NCBI GenBank assembly: GCA_903928615.1
Contig: CAIYRJ010000407.1
Span: 1 to 11,130, forward strand
Source: an uncultured Actinomycetes bacterium
GTDB taxonomy: Bacteria > Actinomycetota > Thermoleophilia > Miltoncostaeales > Miltoncostaeaceae
DNA: 11,130 nt
Direction: 5' to 3'
Shown piece after piece: positions 1 to 5,902 of this stretch (the first letter of the stretch is position 1; each line of letters begins with the position of its first letter). The notes beneath the pieces are model-generated. The model made no database searches and was not told the origin of the DNA. It saw only the letters and a list, made by a program, of their open reading frames with translations. The translations under genes were made by a program, and so were the position numbers.

Positions 1-19
1 GGCCGCACGGCGCCTTGCC

Positions 20-268
20 TCAGTCCCAGTCCTCTTCCACGGCGAGGCGGGCGTACTCGCGCCACTCGTCGAGGATCGTACGCACGTCACGCGGGCGGAC
101 TTCCGGGTGCAGGCGGGTGATGAGGTCCACCGCCATCCCGTCGGCGCTCCGCACCGGCGGGTCCTGGATCTCGTTGAGCACGGTCCAGACGTCGGCCTCG
201 GCCAGCCCCGGGCGCTCCCCGAGGATGAACGCGGCGGCCTCACCGAGGTCGAGGGGGTCGTCGTCCAT
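20..268 (-). CDS. Small acidic helical protein of unknown function (82 aa)
   Basis: I do not recognise this protein. It starts with ATG at 268-266 and ends at TGA 22-20. Its start shares one base with the stop of the upstream acyl-CoA synthetase (TGATG), so it is probably made by translational coupling from the same mRNA. It is acidic, lacks a signal peptide, membrane segment or cysteine, and looks mostly helical: a [12 protein letters not shown] stretch near the N-terminus, then [14 protein letters not shown], and an Arg/Glu-rich C-terminal helix ending in EEDWD. Inference: a cytoplasmic partner or accessory of the ligase. The reading frame is supported by the tight coupling rather than by a known family. 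The 19 bases after its stop, up to the window edge, show nothing identifiable. Confidence 0.72.
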   Translation of the reverse strand: MDDDPLDLGEAAAFILGERPGLAEADVWTVLNEIQDPPVRSADGMAVDLITRLHPEVRPRDVRTILDEWREYARLAVEEDWD

Positions 269-1899
269 CACGCGGAGATCTTCGGCCCGCTCTTCACGCG
301 GTCGTACACGTCGTCGCCCAGGCCCATCTCGCGAAGCTCCACCTTGCGTACGCGCTCGGTGGGCGTCTTCGGCAGGTGCTCCATGAAGCGCACGTACCGC
401 GGCACCGCGAAGTAGGGCATCTTGTCGGCGCAGAACTCGAGCAGCTCGTGCGGGTCGGGTGCCACGTTGCGCGGCACGACGCAGATGAGGATCTCCTGCT
501 CGGCGCCCGCGCCCTCGGCCGACGCCACGCCTACGGCCGCGGCCTCGAGCACCGCGGGATGCTGGGCCACCACGCGCTCCACCTCCATCGACGACACGTT
601 CTCGCCGCGCCGCCTGATGTAGTCCTTCACGCGGTCCTTGAAGTAGAGGTAGCCGTCCTCGTCCATCACGCCGAGGTCGCCCGTGTGCAGCTTGAGGTTC
701 TTGAAGTCCTCGGCCGTCTTCTCGGGCATTCCCGCATACGCGCGCATCACGATGTTGGGCAGCTTCATGTCCACCACGATCTCGCCCGGCTCCCCCGGGG
801 GCTGCGGCAGGTCGGTGCCCGGCTGCACCACGCTCACCTCGAAGCCCGGGCTGGCCTTGCCGCACGAGCCCGGCTTCTCGATGCCGGGCGGCACGTAGGT
901 GACCATGCCGGTCTCGGTGAGCCCGTACCCCTCGTGCCAGCGGATGCCGAAGCGCTCCTTGAACTCCTCGTAGATGTCCTTGGGCGCGGGCATGGCCATG
1001 ATGCGCTGCACCGAGTGGGCGCGGTCGTAGTCGCCCGGCTCGGTGTTCCAGATGAAGTAGTTCATGGCGCTCACGGTGTTGAGCACGGTCGCGCCGCACT
1101 CGGTGACCTCGCGCCAGAAGTTGGTCGACGAGTACCGCGCCGACAGTTGGATGCGCGCGCCGGCGATGAGCGCCGGGTAGCAGTTGAGCACCTGGGCATT
1201 GCTGTGGAAGAGCGGCAGGCAGGTGTAGAAGACGTCGTCCTCGGTCACGCCGCACACCTCGATATAGGTGCGACCCGAGAAGTAGTCGGATGCGTGCTGC
1301 TTGATCACGCCTTTGCTGCGCCCCGTCGTGCCCGAGGTGAACATGATGCGCGCGTCGTCCACCCACGTCACCTCGACTCCGGGGTCGGAGTCGGGGGCGT
1401 CGTCGAGCACCGCGAAGGGCTCGTGCGCCACGCGCGGGTCGGGGCCGTCGCGCTCGCCGGACTCCCAGATGAACACGTGCTCGAGCACCGGCAGGTCGGC
1501 GGCCACGTGGTCGAGCCGGTCGAGCAGGTCATCGGAGATCACGAGGAACCGCGACTCGGGGAGGTTGATCACCCACGAGAGGAAGTCGCCTCGGTAGGCG
1601 AGGTTGATCGGCGACTGCACGCCGCCCGCGCGCAGGATGCCGAACCACAGCGCCACCTGGTCGACCGAGTTGGGCATGAGGGTGCTCACGCACTCGCCCT
1701 TCTGCAGCCCGCGCGCGACCAGCGCGTTCGCGATGCGGCTCGCCCGCGCGTCGATCTCGCCGTAGGTGGTCCAGGCGCCGTCGCCGAACCGGATGTACGG
1801 CCGGTCGGGGTGCGCCTCGGCGCGCTCGCGGAGGATGCGGGGGAGCACCCACCCCGTGACGTCCTCCTTGGTGTACCAGTCACTCCATTCGGCGGTCAT
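268..1899 (-). CDS. AMP-forming acyl-CoA synthetase (CaiC/FadD-like), 543 aa
   Basis: This is a member of the ANL adenylating superfamily. It would activate a carboxylic acid with ATP to an acyl-AMP and transfer it to coenzyme A in the cytoplasm. Visible motifs in order: P-loop [12 protein letters not shown] (187-198), LPLFHSN (228-234), GYGLTETG (324-331), HTGD (405-408) with the ribose-binding Asp, the hinge region [21 protein letters not shown] (split around 421-441), and the C-terminal motif [15 protein letters not shown] (509-523). Length is normal for the family. At the position where the family normally has the catalytic C-terminal lysine (residue 516 by motif alignment) this protein has Arg. 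[11 protein letters not shown] resembles carnitine/crotonobetaine-CoA ligases, but the substrate cannot be read from sequence. The ATG at 1899 has no clear Shine-Dalgarno, and the gene diverges from rpmG. The 82-aa ORF follows, overlapping by one base. Confidence 0.93.
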   Translation of the reverse strand: MTAEWSDWYTKEDVTGWVLPRILRERAEAHPDRPYIRFGDGAWTTYGEIDARASRIANALVARGLQKGECVSTLMPNSVDQVALWFGILRAGGVQSPINLAYRGDFLSWVINLPESRFLVISDDLLDRLDHVAADLPVLEHVFIWESGERDGPDPRVAHEPFAVLDDAPDSDPGVEVTWVDDARIMFTSGTTGRSKGVIKQHASDYFSGRTYIEVCGVTEDDVFYTCLPLFHSNAQVLNCYPALIAGARIQLSARYSSTNFWREVTECGATVLNTVSAMNYFIWNTEPGDYDRAHSVQRIMAMPAPKDIYEEFKERFGIRWHEGYGLTETGMVTYVPPGIEKPGSCGKASPGFEVSVVQPGTDLPQPPGEPGEIVVDMKLPNIVMRAYAGMPEKTAEDFKNLKLHTGDLGVMDEDGYLYFKDRVKDYIRRRGENVSSMEVERVVAQHPAVLEAAAVGVASAEGAGAEQEILICVVPRNVAPDPHELLEFCADKMPYFAVPRYVRFMEHLPKTPTERVRKVELREMGLGDDVYDRVKSGPKISA

Positions 1900-1934
1900 G
1901 CACGGAGGCTACCGGGGCGACCAAATCACTGTGG

Positions 1935-1940
1935 TACCGT
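1935..1940 (+). promoter_or_regulatory. Candidate extended -10 box upstream of rpmG
   Basis: TGGTACCGT at 1932-1940 fits an extended -10 (TGN then TANNNT), placed 31 bases before the rpmG GTG. That would give an mRNA leader of about 25 bases. No convincing -35 hexamer is seen. This is a motif guess and would drive the rpmG-tRNA-secE-nusG transcript. Confidence 0.3.
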
Positions 1941-1971
1941 CCCGGACCCGCCAACGACCGGAGGCTTTCCT

Positions 1972-2136
1972 GTGGGCAAGACCGGCCAGCGCATCGCCGT
2001 CACCCTGGCTTGCCAGGACTGCAAGAGGCGCAACTACCAGTCGAACAAGAGCAAGCGCAACACGCCCGACCGCGTGTCGCTCGCGAAGTACTGCCGCTGG
2101 TGCGGCCGCCACACGGAGCACCGCGAGACGCGGTAG
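1972..2136 (+). CDS. rpmG: 50S ribosomal protein L33
   Basis: Ribosomal protein L33 of the large subunit, near the E site. The 54-residue product has the L33 core ([20 protein letters not shown], residues 13-32) and ends [16 protein letters not shown]. Two CxxC pairs (Cys14/17 and Cys41/44) mark the zinc-binding C+ form rather than the cysteine-free paralogue that many actinobacteria use under zinc limitation. The start is GTG at 1972, chosen because GGAGG at 1960-1964 sits 7 bases upstream; no in-frame ATG gives an L33-like N-terminus. It heads the block rpmG-tRNA-Trp-secE-nusG, a familiar order in bacteria. Confidence 0.95.
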   Translation: MGKTGQRIAVTLACQDCKRRNYQSNKSKRNTPDRVSLAKYCRWCGRHTEHRETR

Positions 2137-2147
2137 GGGCAGTACCT

Positions 2148-2220
2148 AGGGTCGTAGCTCAATTGGTAGAGCACCGGTCTCCAAAACCGGGGGTTGGGGG
2201 TTCGAGTCCCTCCGGCCCTG
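2148..2220 (+). tRNA. tRNA-Trp (anticodon CCA)
   Basis: A full cloverleaf can be drawn by hand. Acceptor stem AGGGTCG (2148-2154) pairs with CGGCCCT (2213-2219), with one T-G wobble. D stem GCTC/GAGC has loop AATTGGTA. Anticodon stem CCGGT/ACCGG has loop CTCCAAA, placing CCA at 2181-2183. The variable loop has 5 bases. T stem GGGGG/CCCTC (one wobble) has loop TTCGAGT. The discriminator base is G2220. The 3' CCA tail is not encoded. The gene sits 11 bases after rpmG and 39 bases before secE with no terminator between, so it is probably processed out of a polycistronic transcript. Confidence 0.97.
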
Positions 2221-2259
2221 TCCAGCAGATCGCGACAGACTGAGAAGGCCGCCAGGCAG

Positions 2260-2637
2260 ATGGCACGCATTCGCCCGTCAAAGGGCCAGACCTCCGGAGA
2301 GCCCGGACCCGACGAGACCGGCCCCGGTGGGGCCGAGCCGCCGCCCGTACCCAGCAGGCGGCGCAACAAGAAGTCGTCCGGCGGCCAGAAGGCGCAGCCG
2401 CGCCCCCGCCAGCAGGCCAAGAACGAGAAGTCGGGCACGGTCACGAAGTCGGTTCAGGAGAGCCGCAGCCGCCGCTACGTCGGCGAGGTCGTGACCGAGC
2501 TCAAGAAGGTGACCTGGCCCAACCGGGCCCAGCTGTTCCAGGCCACCGCCGTCGTGCTCATCTTCGTCGCCATCGTGGCGGTGTACCTCGGCGTCATCGA
2601 CGTGCTCATGAGCTCGCTCGTCGACGCCATCTTCTAG
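2260..2637 (+). CDS. secE: Preprotein translocase subunit SecE
   Basis: SecE, the small essential subunit of the SecYEG channel in the cytoplasmic membrane. The 125-residue product has the SecE signature VVTELKKVTWPNR (77-89), an amphipathic cytoplasmic helix, followed by one membrane span (about 94-114, ATAVVLIFVAIVAVYLGVI). The first 70 residues are a Pro/Gly/Lys/Arg-rich, probably disordered extension, as is common in actinobacterial SecE. The ATG at 2260 was chosen because the frame upstream runs into the tRNA. GAGAAGG at 2242-2248 is a rather distant ribosome site, so the exact start is less certain than the gene. The stop overlaps the nusG ribosome-binding site. Confidence 0.93.
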   Translation: MARIRPSKGQTSGEPGPDETGPGGAEPPPVPSRRRNKKSSGGQKAQPRPRQQAKNEKSGTVTKSVQESRSRRYVGEVVTELKKVTWPNRAQLFQATAVVLIFVAIVAVYLGVIDVLMSSLVDAIF

Positions 2638-2646
2638 GAGAAGTAT

Positions 2647-3189
2647 TTGCTGCGCTGGTACGTCATCAACACCTACTCGGGTCACGAGAACAAGGTGAAG
2701 GCCAACATCCTCCGTCGCGTCGAGACGCAGCATCGCCAGCGCTCGATCCGCGAGGTCATCGTCCCCACCGAGCAGGTGGTCGAGACCAACAAGGAGGGCC
2801 AGAAGGTGCAGACCGAGCGGCGCACCCTGCCCGGGTACGTGCTCGTGAACATGGACATGACCGACGACGACGCCTGGTCGCTCATCAAGGACACCCCGGG
2901 CGTCACCGGGTTCGTCGGCGCCACCAAGCACGACGACCACCGGCCGCCGCCGCTGTCGCGCACCGAGGTCGACCGCCTGCTGCACACCCAGACCGAGACC
3001 CGCACGAAGGTGCGCGCGGAGTTCACGGTGGGGGAGAGCATCAAGGTCATCTCCGGCCCGCTGTCCGACTTCACCGGCGAGATCGCCGAGATCAACGCCG
3101 AGCAGGGTCGCGTGAAGGTGCTGGTGTCCATCTTCGGCCGCGAGACGCCGGCCGAGCTGTCGTTCGACCAGGTCAAGAAGCTCACGTAG
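2647..3189 (+). CDS. nusG: Transcription elongation/termination factor NusG
   Basis: NusG binds the RNA polymerase clamp and links it to Rho or ribosomal protein S10. The 180-residue product has the NGN domain (1 to about 115: WYVINTYSGHENKVK near the start, LPGYVLVNMDM at 61-71, DTPGVTGFVG at 82-91) and the C-terminal KOW domain (about 125-180, with VGESIKVISGPLSDFTG and VSIFGRETPAELSF). The start is TTG at 2647, preceded by AGGAG at 2636-2640 that overlaps the secE stop codon, with 6 bases between. It lacks the long acidic N-terminal extension found in many actinobacterial NusG proteins. The 9-base gap to secE indicates one operon. Confidence 0.96.
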   Translation: MLRWYVINTYSGHENKVKANILRRVETQHRQRSIREVIVPTEQVVETNKEGQKVQTERRTLPGYVLVNMDMTDDDAWSLIKDTPGVTGFVGATKHDDHRPPPLSRTEVDRLLHTQTETRTKVRAEFTVGESIKVISGPLSDFTGEIAEINAEQGRVKVLVSIFGRETPAELSFDQVKKLT

Positions 3190-3221
3190 GAAGGCGCTCG
3201 CGGGCGACTGGCGCATGTCGC

Positions 3222-3249
3222 TGGTCATTCGCGTGCGCGGATGTATGAT
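3222..3249 (+). promoter_or_regulatory. Candidate promoter for the rplK-rplA-rplJ-rplL block
   Basis: TATGAT at 3244-3249 (5 of 6 to the consensus -10) lies 44 bases before the rplK ATG. A weak -35-like TGGTCA (3222-3227, 4 of 6) stands 16 bases upstream. It falls in the only gap of about 100 bases between nusG and rplK, where an L11-operon promoter is usual. The same TGTATGAT octamer occurs upstream of rpoB (10433-10440), which strengthens the call. Confidence 0.5.
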
Positions 3250-3293
3250 CCCGGGCCGCTCGAGACGGTCCCAGTCCGGAAGGTCACGCCACC

Positions 3294-3719
3294 ATGGCGA
3301 AGAAGGTCCTGCAGGTCATCAAGCTTCACATCCCCGCAGGGGGCGCATCGCCGGCTCCGCCGGTGGGCCCTGCCCTGGGTGCCGCGAGCATCAACATCAT
3401 GGATTTCTGCAAGGCGTTCAACGCCGAGACGCAGAACCTCGGCGGGGTCATCACCCCGGTGGAGATCTCGGTCTACGAGGACCGCTCGTTCTCGTTCATC
3501 ACCAAGACCCCCCCGGCGGCCGTCCTCATCAAGGAGGCCATCAAGCTGCCGAAGGGCTCGCCGGAGTCGCACCGCACCAAGGTCGGCACCATCACGCGCG
3601 CCCAGCTGCAGCAGATCGCCGAGACCAAGATGCAGGACCTCAACGCGAACGACATCGACGCCGCCATCACCATGATCGCGGGCACCGCCCGCTCGATGGG
3701 CGTCACGGTGGAGGGCTAG
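3294..3719 (+). CDS. rplK: 50S ribosomal protein L11
   Basis: L11 binds the GTPase-centre region of 23S rRNA at the base of the L7/L12 stalk. The 141 residues match the normal length. Visible signatures: [10 protein letters not shown] (20-29) of the flexible N-terminal domain, [14 protein letters not shown] (33-46), [12 protein letters not shown] (69-80), and the C-terminal RNA-binding signature from KMQDLNAND (112-120) to [15 protein letters not shown] (127-141). ATG at 3294 is preceded by GGAAGG (3278-3283) with a 10-base spacer. It is followed 2 bases later by rplA, whose ribosome site lies inside the end of rplK. Confidence 0.98.
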   Translation: MAKKVLQVIKLHIPAGGASPAPPVGPALGAASINIMDFCKAFNAETQNLGGVITPVEISVYEDRSFSFITKTPPAAVLIKEAIKLPKGSPESHRTKVGTITRAQLQQIAETKMQDLNANDIDAAITMIAGTARSMGVTVEG

Positions 3720-3721
3720 GA

Positions 3722-4438
3722 ATGGCGAAGCACGGCAAGCGCTACGACGACGCCAAGGCGCAGATCAACCCCGAGGGGAACTACCACCCCCTCGAGGCCT
3801 TCCGCCTGCTCGTCAGCCAGGAGGTCGCGCGCTTCGACACGACCGTCGAGGCGCACTTCCGCCTGGGGGTCAACGTCCGCCACGCCGAGGAGCAGCTGCG
3901 CGGCACCATCGCGCTGCCGCACGGCACCGGCCGCGCCGTCACCGTCGCGGTGTTCGCCGAGGGAGAGAAGGCGCGCGAGGCCGAGGAGGCCGGCGCGCAG
4001 ATCGTGGGCGGCGAGGACCTCGTGAAGAGGGTGGAAGAGGGCTTCAGCGACTTCGACGTGGCCATCGCCACGCCCGACATGATGGGCGCAGTCGGCCGCC
4101 TCGGCCGCGTGCTCGGCCCCTCGGGCAAGATGCCCAACCCCAAGACCGGCACCGTCACCTTCGACGTGGGCAAGGCCGTCACCGACGTCATCGGCGGCAA
4201 GGTGGAGTACCGCACCGACCGCGCGGGCATCGTGCACATCGGCCTGGGCAAGAAGTCGTTCACGCCCGAGCAGCTCACCGAGAACTACGCCGCCATCCTG
4301 GACGAGATCATGCGCGCCAAGCCGGCCTCGACCAAGGGCAAGTACATCAAGTCGATCAGCGTCGCCCAGACCATGGGCCCCGGCATCGACATCGACCCGC
4401 AGTACACCCAGAACCTGCTCGAGGAGGCCACCGCCTAG
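3722..4438 (+). CDS. rplA: 50S ribosomal protein L1
   Basis: L1 forms the mobile L1 stalk and, in well-studied bacteria, represses its own L11-L1 mRNA. The 238-residue product has the expected N-terminal region MAKHGKRYDDAKAQI, the LPHGTGR segment (65-71), and the L1 signature LGPSGKMPNPKTGTVT (131-146), followed by VEYRTDRAGIVHIGLGK. The ATG at 3722 is only 2 bases after the rplK stop. GGAGGG at 3710-3715, within rplK, is its ribosome site with 6-base spacing, so translation is probably coupled. The frame is open much further upstream, but that part is a shadow of rplK. Confidence 0.98.
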   Translation: MAKHGKRYDDAKAQINPEGNYHPLEAFRLLVSQEVARFDTTVEAHFRLGVNVRHAEEQLRGTIALPHGTGRAVTVAVFAEGEKAREAEEAGAQIVGGEDLVKRVEEGFSDFDVAIATPDMMGAVGRLGRVLGPSGKMPNPKTGTVTFDVGKAVTDVIGGKVEYRTDRAGIVHIGLGKKSFTPEQLTENYAAILDEIMRAKPASTKGKYIKSISVAQTMGPGIDIDPQYTQNLLEEATA

Positions 4439-4473
4439 GGGCGCGTCGCCGACACGGCATACCGACCGAAGAT

Positions 4474-4526
4474 CACGGGGGCGCGCGCCGCGCGCCTTGA
4501 ACCAGGGGGAGACCCCGACCCGCGTG
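4474..4526 (+). promoter_or_regulatory. Candidate L10(L12) mRNA leader: three-way-junction fold upstream of rplJ
   Basis: The 182 bases between rplA and rplJ are highly structured. By hand: an outer helix CACGGG (4474-4479) pairs with CCGCGTG (4520-4526) with one bulged G. Inside it are hairpin GGCGCGC/GCGCGCC (4480-4496, 3-base loop) and hairpin GGGG-GAGA-CCCC (4505-4516), which carries a GNRA-type tetraloop. They are joined by TTGAACCA. Many bacteria have a leader here that the L10(L12)4 complex binds to repress rplJ-rplL. The position and shape fit that role, and CCGAAGAT just 5' also resembles such leaders. Assignment to the known L10-leader family is an inference. Confidence 0.55.
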
Positions 4527-4548
4527 AGGACGGAGCCACTTGGAGCAT

Positions 4549-4567
4549 GCGGGGCAGCGCGCCCCGC
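4549..4567 (+). promoter_or_regulatory. GC hairpin in the rplJ leader
   Basis: GCGGGGC (4549-4555) and GCCCCGC (4561-4567) form a perfect 7-bp stem with a 5-base loop AGCGC. No T-tract follows, so it is not a classical terminator. It lies between the candidate L10-binding fold and the SD-sequestering helix and could stack on, or compete with, either. Confidence 0.45.
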
Positions 4568-4569
4568 GA

Positions 4570-4615
4570 CGCCTCCTCCCGGCCCGCCCCCGCGCGGCCA
4601 GCAGAGGAGGAGGTG
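4570..4615 (+). promoter_or_regulatory. rplJ Shine-Dalgarno with a predicted sequestering helix
   Basis: The rplJ ribosome site is exceptionally strong. AGGAGGTGA at 4608-4616 matches the 16S anti-SD over nine bases, with the GGAGG core 7 bases before the CTG at 4621. The stretch 4570-4579 (CGCCTCCTCC) can pair with 4606-4615 (GGAGGAGGTG) over 10 bp including one G-U, which would bury the whole ribosome site. The intervening loop can form a small GGCC/GGCC stem (4581-4584 with 4596-4599). This suggests on/off control of L10-L12 synthesis. The pairing is read directly from the sequence; its use in the cell is inferred. Confidence 0.6.
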
Positions 4616-4620
4616 AGGAA

Positions 4621-5394
4621 CTGAACAGGGAGCAGAAGGCAGAGGCCATCGCGGTGATCGCGGAGCGCCTCACCACCACTGACACCGTCATCGCGACGGC
4701 GTTCCATGGCCTGAGCGTCCGGGAGGTCGAGGACCTGCGCGGGAAGCTCCGCGAGGCCGACGCCCAGTTCCAGGTCGTCAAGAACACGCTGGCCCGTCGC
4801 GCATGCGACGAGACCGGCAAGGACGCCCTGCTCGAGTACCTCGAGGGGCAGACCGCGCTGGTCTGGGCCGCCGGTGATCCGGCCGCCATCGCGAAGGCCC
4901 TGAACACCTTCGCCAAGGCATCCGAGAACCGACTGACCATGAAGGGCGGCATCCTCGATGGCGCCCCGGTGTCGGCCGACGAGCTCAAGAAGCTCGCCGC
5001 GCTGCCGCCGCGCGACGAGCTGCTCGCCCGCCTGGTGCGCGGCGTCGCCAGCCCGCTGCAGGGCACCGCCACCGCACTGGGCAGCCTGCTCTCCGGCCTC
5101 GCCATCGCGCTGGGCCAGTACGAGGCGCAGCGCGCTGCCGAGGCCCCGGCTGAGGCCGCGCCCGCTGCCGAGGCCACTGAGGCCCCGGCTGAGGACGCCC
5201 CGGCTGACGAGGCCCCGGCTGAGGAGGCACCCGCCGCCGAGGCGGACGCCGAGCCCGAGGCCAGCACTGAGGACACCACCGAGGCCGAGCCGGAAGCGGC
5301 GGCCGATGACACCCCGGAGGCCGCGCAGGAGCCGGCAGCCGACGACAACGCGGACGCCGAGCCGGCTGCCGACGAGACCACAGAAGGAGACTGA
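4621..5394 (+). CDS. rplJ: 50S ribosomal protein L10 with long acidic C-terminal tail
   Basis: L10 anchors the L7/L12 dimers to the ribosome stalk. Residues 1-171 are an ordinary L10: [35 protein letters not shown] (28-46), the conserved [11 protein letters not shown] (51-61), [10 protein letters not shown] (78-87), the MKGGILDG segment (107-114), and a C-terminal helical region for L12 binding (about 132-170). The start is inferred as CTG at 4621, because the L10-type N-terminus begins exactly there, 7 bases after a near-perfect Shine-Dalgarno. The nearby GTG (4613) is out of frame. An upstream TTG at 4540 would add 27 Arg/Pro-rich residues and overlap leader structure. Residues 172-257 form a tail of Ala, Glu, Asp, Pro and Thr without Lys or Arg, so the protein is about 50% longer than usual. 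Confidence 0.95.
   Translation: MNREQKAEAIAVIAERLTTTDTVIATAFHGLSVREVEDLRGKLREADAQFQVVKNTLARRACDETGKDALLEYLEGQTALVWAAGDPAAIAKALNTFAKASENRLTMKGGILDGAPVSADELKKLAALPPRDELLARLVRGVASPLQGTATALGSLLSGLAIALGQYEAQRAAEAPAEAAPAAEATEAPAEDAPADEAPAEEAPAAEADAEPEASTEDTTEAEPEAAADDTPEAAQEPAADDNADAEPAADETTEGD
5140..5224 (+). repeat. Three perfect 16-base direct repeats inside the rplJ tail
   Basis: GAGGCCCCGGCTGAGG occurs perfectly at 5140-5155, 5179-5194 and 5209-5224. The offsets of 39 and 30 bases are both multiples of three, so each copy encodes EAPAE. A related partial copy (CGCCCCGGCTGA) lies at about 5196-5207. This looks like in-frame repeat growth that built the acidic tail. Confidence 0.85.
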
Positions 5395-5396
5395 CC

Positions 5397-5789
5397 ATGG
5401 CGATGACCACTGAGGAGTGGATCGACGAGCTCAAGGCCATTTCGGTGCTCGAGCTGAGCGAGCGCATCAAGGCGCTCGAGGAGACCTTCGGCGTGAGCGC
5501 CGCGGCGCCGGTCGCCGTGGCGGCTGCTCCGGCTGCCGGTGGCGGCGGGGGTGCCGATGGCGGCGGCGACGCCGACCAGGACTCCTTCACCGTCACGCTC
5601 GACTCCGCCGGCGACAAGAAGATCCAGGTGATCAAGGTCGTCCGCGCGGTGACGGGCCTCGGGCTCAAGGAGGCCAAGGACCTCGTGGACGGCGCCCCGG
5701 GCACCGTCAAGGAGGGCGTGGCCAAGGAAGAGGCCGAGCAGATCAAGTCGCAGCTCGAGGAGGCCGGCGGCAGCGTCTCGCTGTCGTAG
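5397..5789 (+). CDS. rplL: 50S ribosomal protein L7/L12
   Basis: L7/L12 forms the dimeric stalk that recruits translation GTPases. The 130 residues comprise the N-terminal dimerisation and L10-binding helices (3-35, [24 protein letters not shown]), a flexible hinge (36-61) that is Ala-rich then notably Gly-rich ([10 protein letters not shown]), and the C-terminal factor-binding domain (62-130, with [28 protein letters not shown], split here from about 74). The ATG at 5397 is only 2 bases after the rplJ stop, with AGGAG at 5385-5389 and 7-base spacing, so it is translationally coupled to L10 as usual. A second ATG at codon 3 is a possible alternative start. Confidence 0.98.
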   Translation: MAMTTEEWIDELKAISVLELSERIKALEETFGVSAAAPVAVAAAPAAGGGGGADGGGDADQDSFTVTLDSAGDKKIQVIKVVRAVTGLGLKEAKDLVDGAPGTVKEGVAKEEAEQIKSQLEEAGGSVSLS

Positions 5790-5807
5790 CCCCAAGGCTG
5801 TTGCAGA

Positions 5808-5830
5808 CGGGAAGTGCCTGACGCTTCCCG
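5808..5830 (+). other. Hairpin in the rplL 3' region
   Basis: CGGGAAGT (5808-5815) pairs with GCTTCCCG (5823-5830) over 8 bp (one T-G) around the 7-base loop GCCTGAC. No T-run follows. It sits between the rplL stop and the strong terminator and may protect the mRNA 3' end, or act as a pause or processing site. Confidence 0.5.
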
Positions 5831-5851
5831 CGCATCCGGAGATGTCCTGAG

Positions 5852-5892
5852 CGGCCCGGGTGGCACCTTGCCACCCGGGCCGTTTGCTTTGC
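5852..5892 (+). terminator. Strong intrinsic terminator after rplL
   Basis: CGGCCCGGGTGGCA (5852-5865) and TGCCACCCGGGCCG (5869-5882) form a perfect 14-bp stem with a 3-base loop, followed by TTTGCTTTGC (5883-5892). It should end the ribosomal protein transcript. This means that rpoB, over 4.7 kb downstream, needs its own promoter. The next gene starts only 10 bases after the T-rich tail. Confidence 0.9.
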
Positions 5893-5902
5893 TGCGGTCG
5901 GA

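Noticed and set aside
376..2136. Long plus-strand frame of 586 codons across the ligase gene
   Set aside because: It is His/Val/Arg-rich antisense shadow of the acyl-CoA synthetase; only its last 54 codons (L33) are real.
4540..4620. TTG start at 4540 adding 27 residues to L10
   Set aside because: The extension is Arg/Pro-rich, unlike L10, and overlaps the leader hairpins; the L10 N-terminus begins right after the strong SD at 4608-4616.
5140..5224. Repeats considered as a CRISPR or mobile-element signature
   Set aside because: The 16-base copies are in frame inside a coding acidic tail, with spacings in multiples of three and no spacer-like variable units.
4473..5795. Minus-strand frame of 440 codons over rplJ and rplL
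   Set aside because: It has Ser/Ala-rich low-complexity composition produced by the complement of the Ala/Glu-rich L10 tail; the plus-strand genes are unmistakable.
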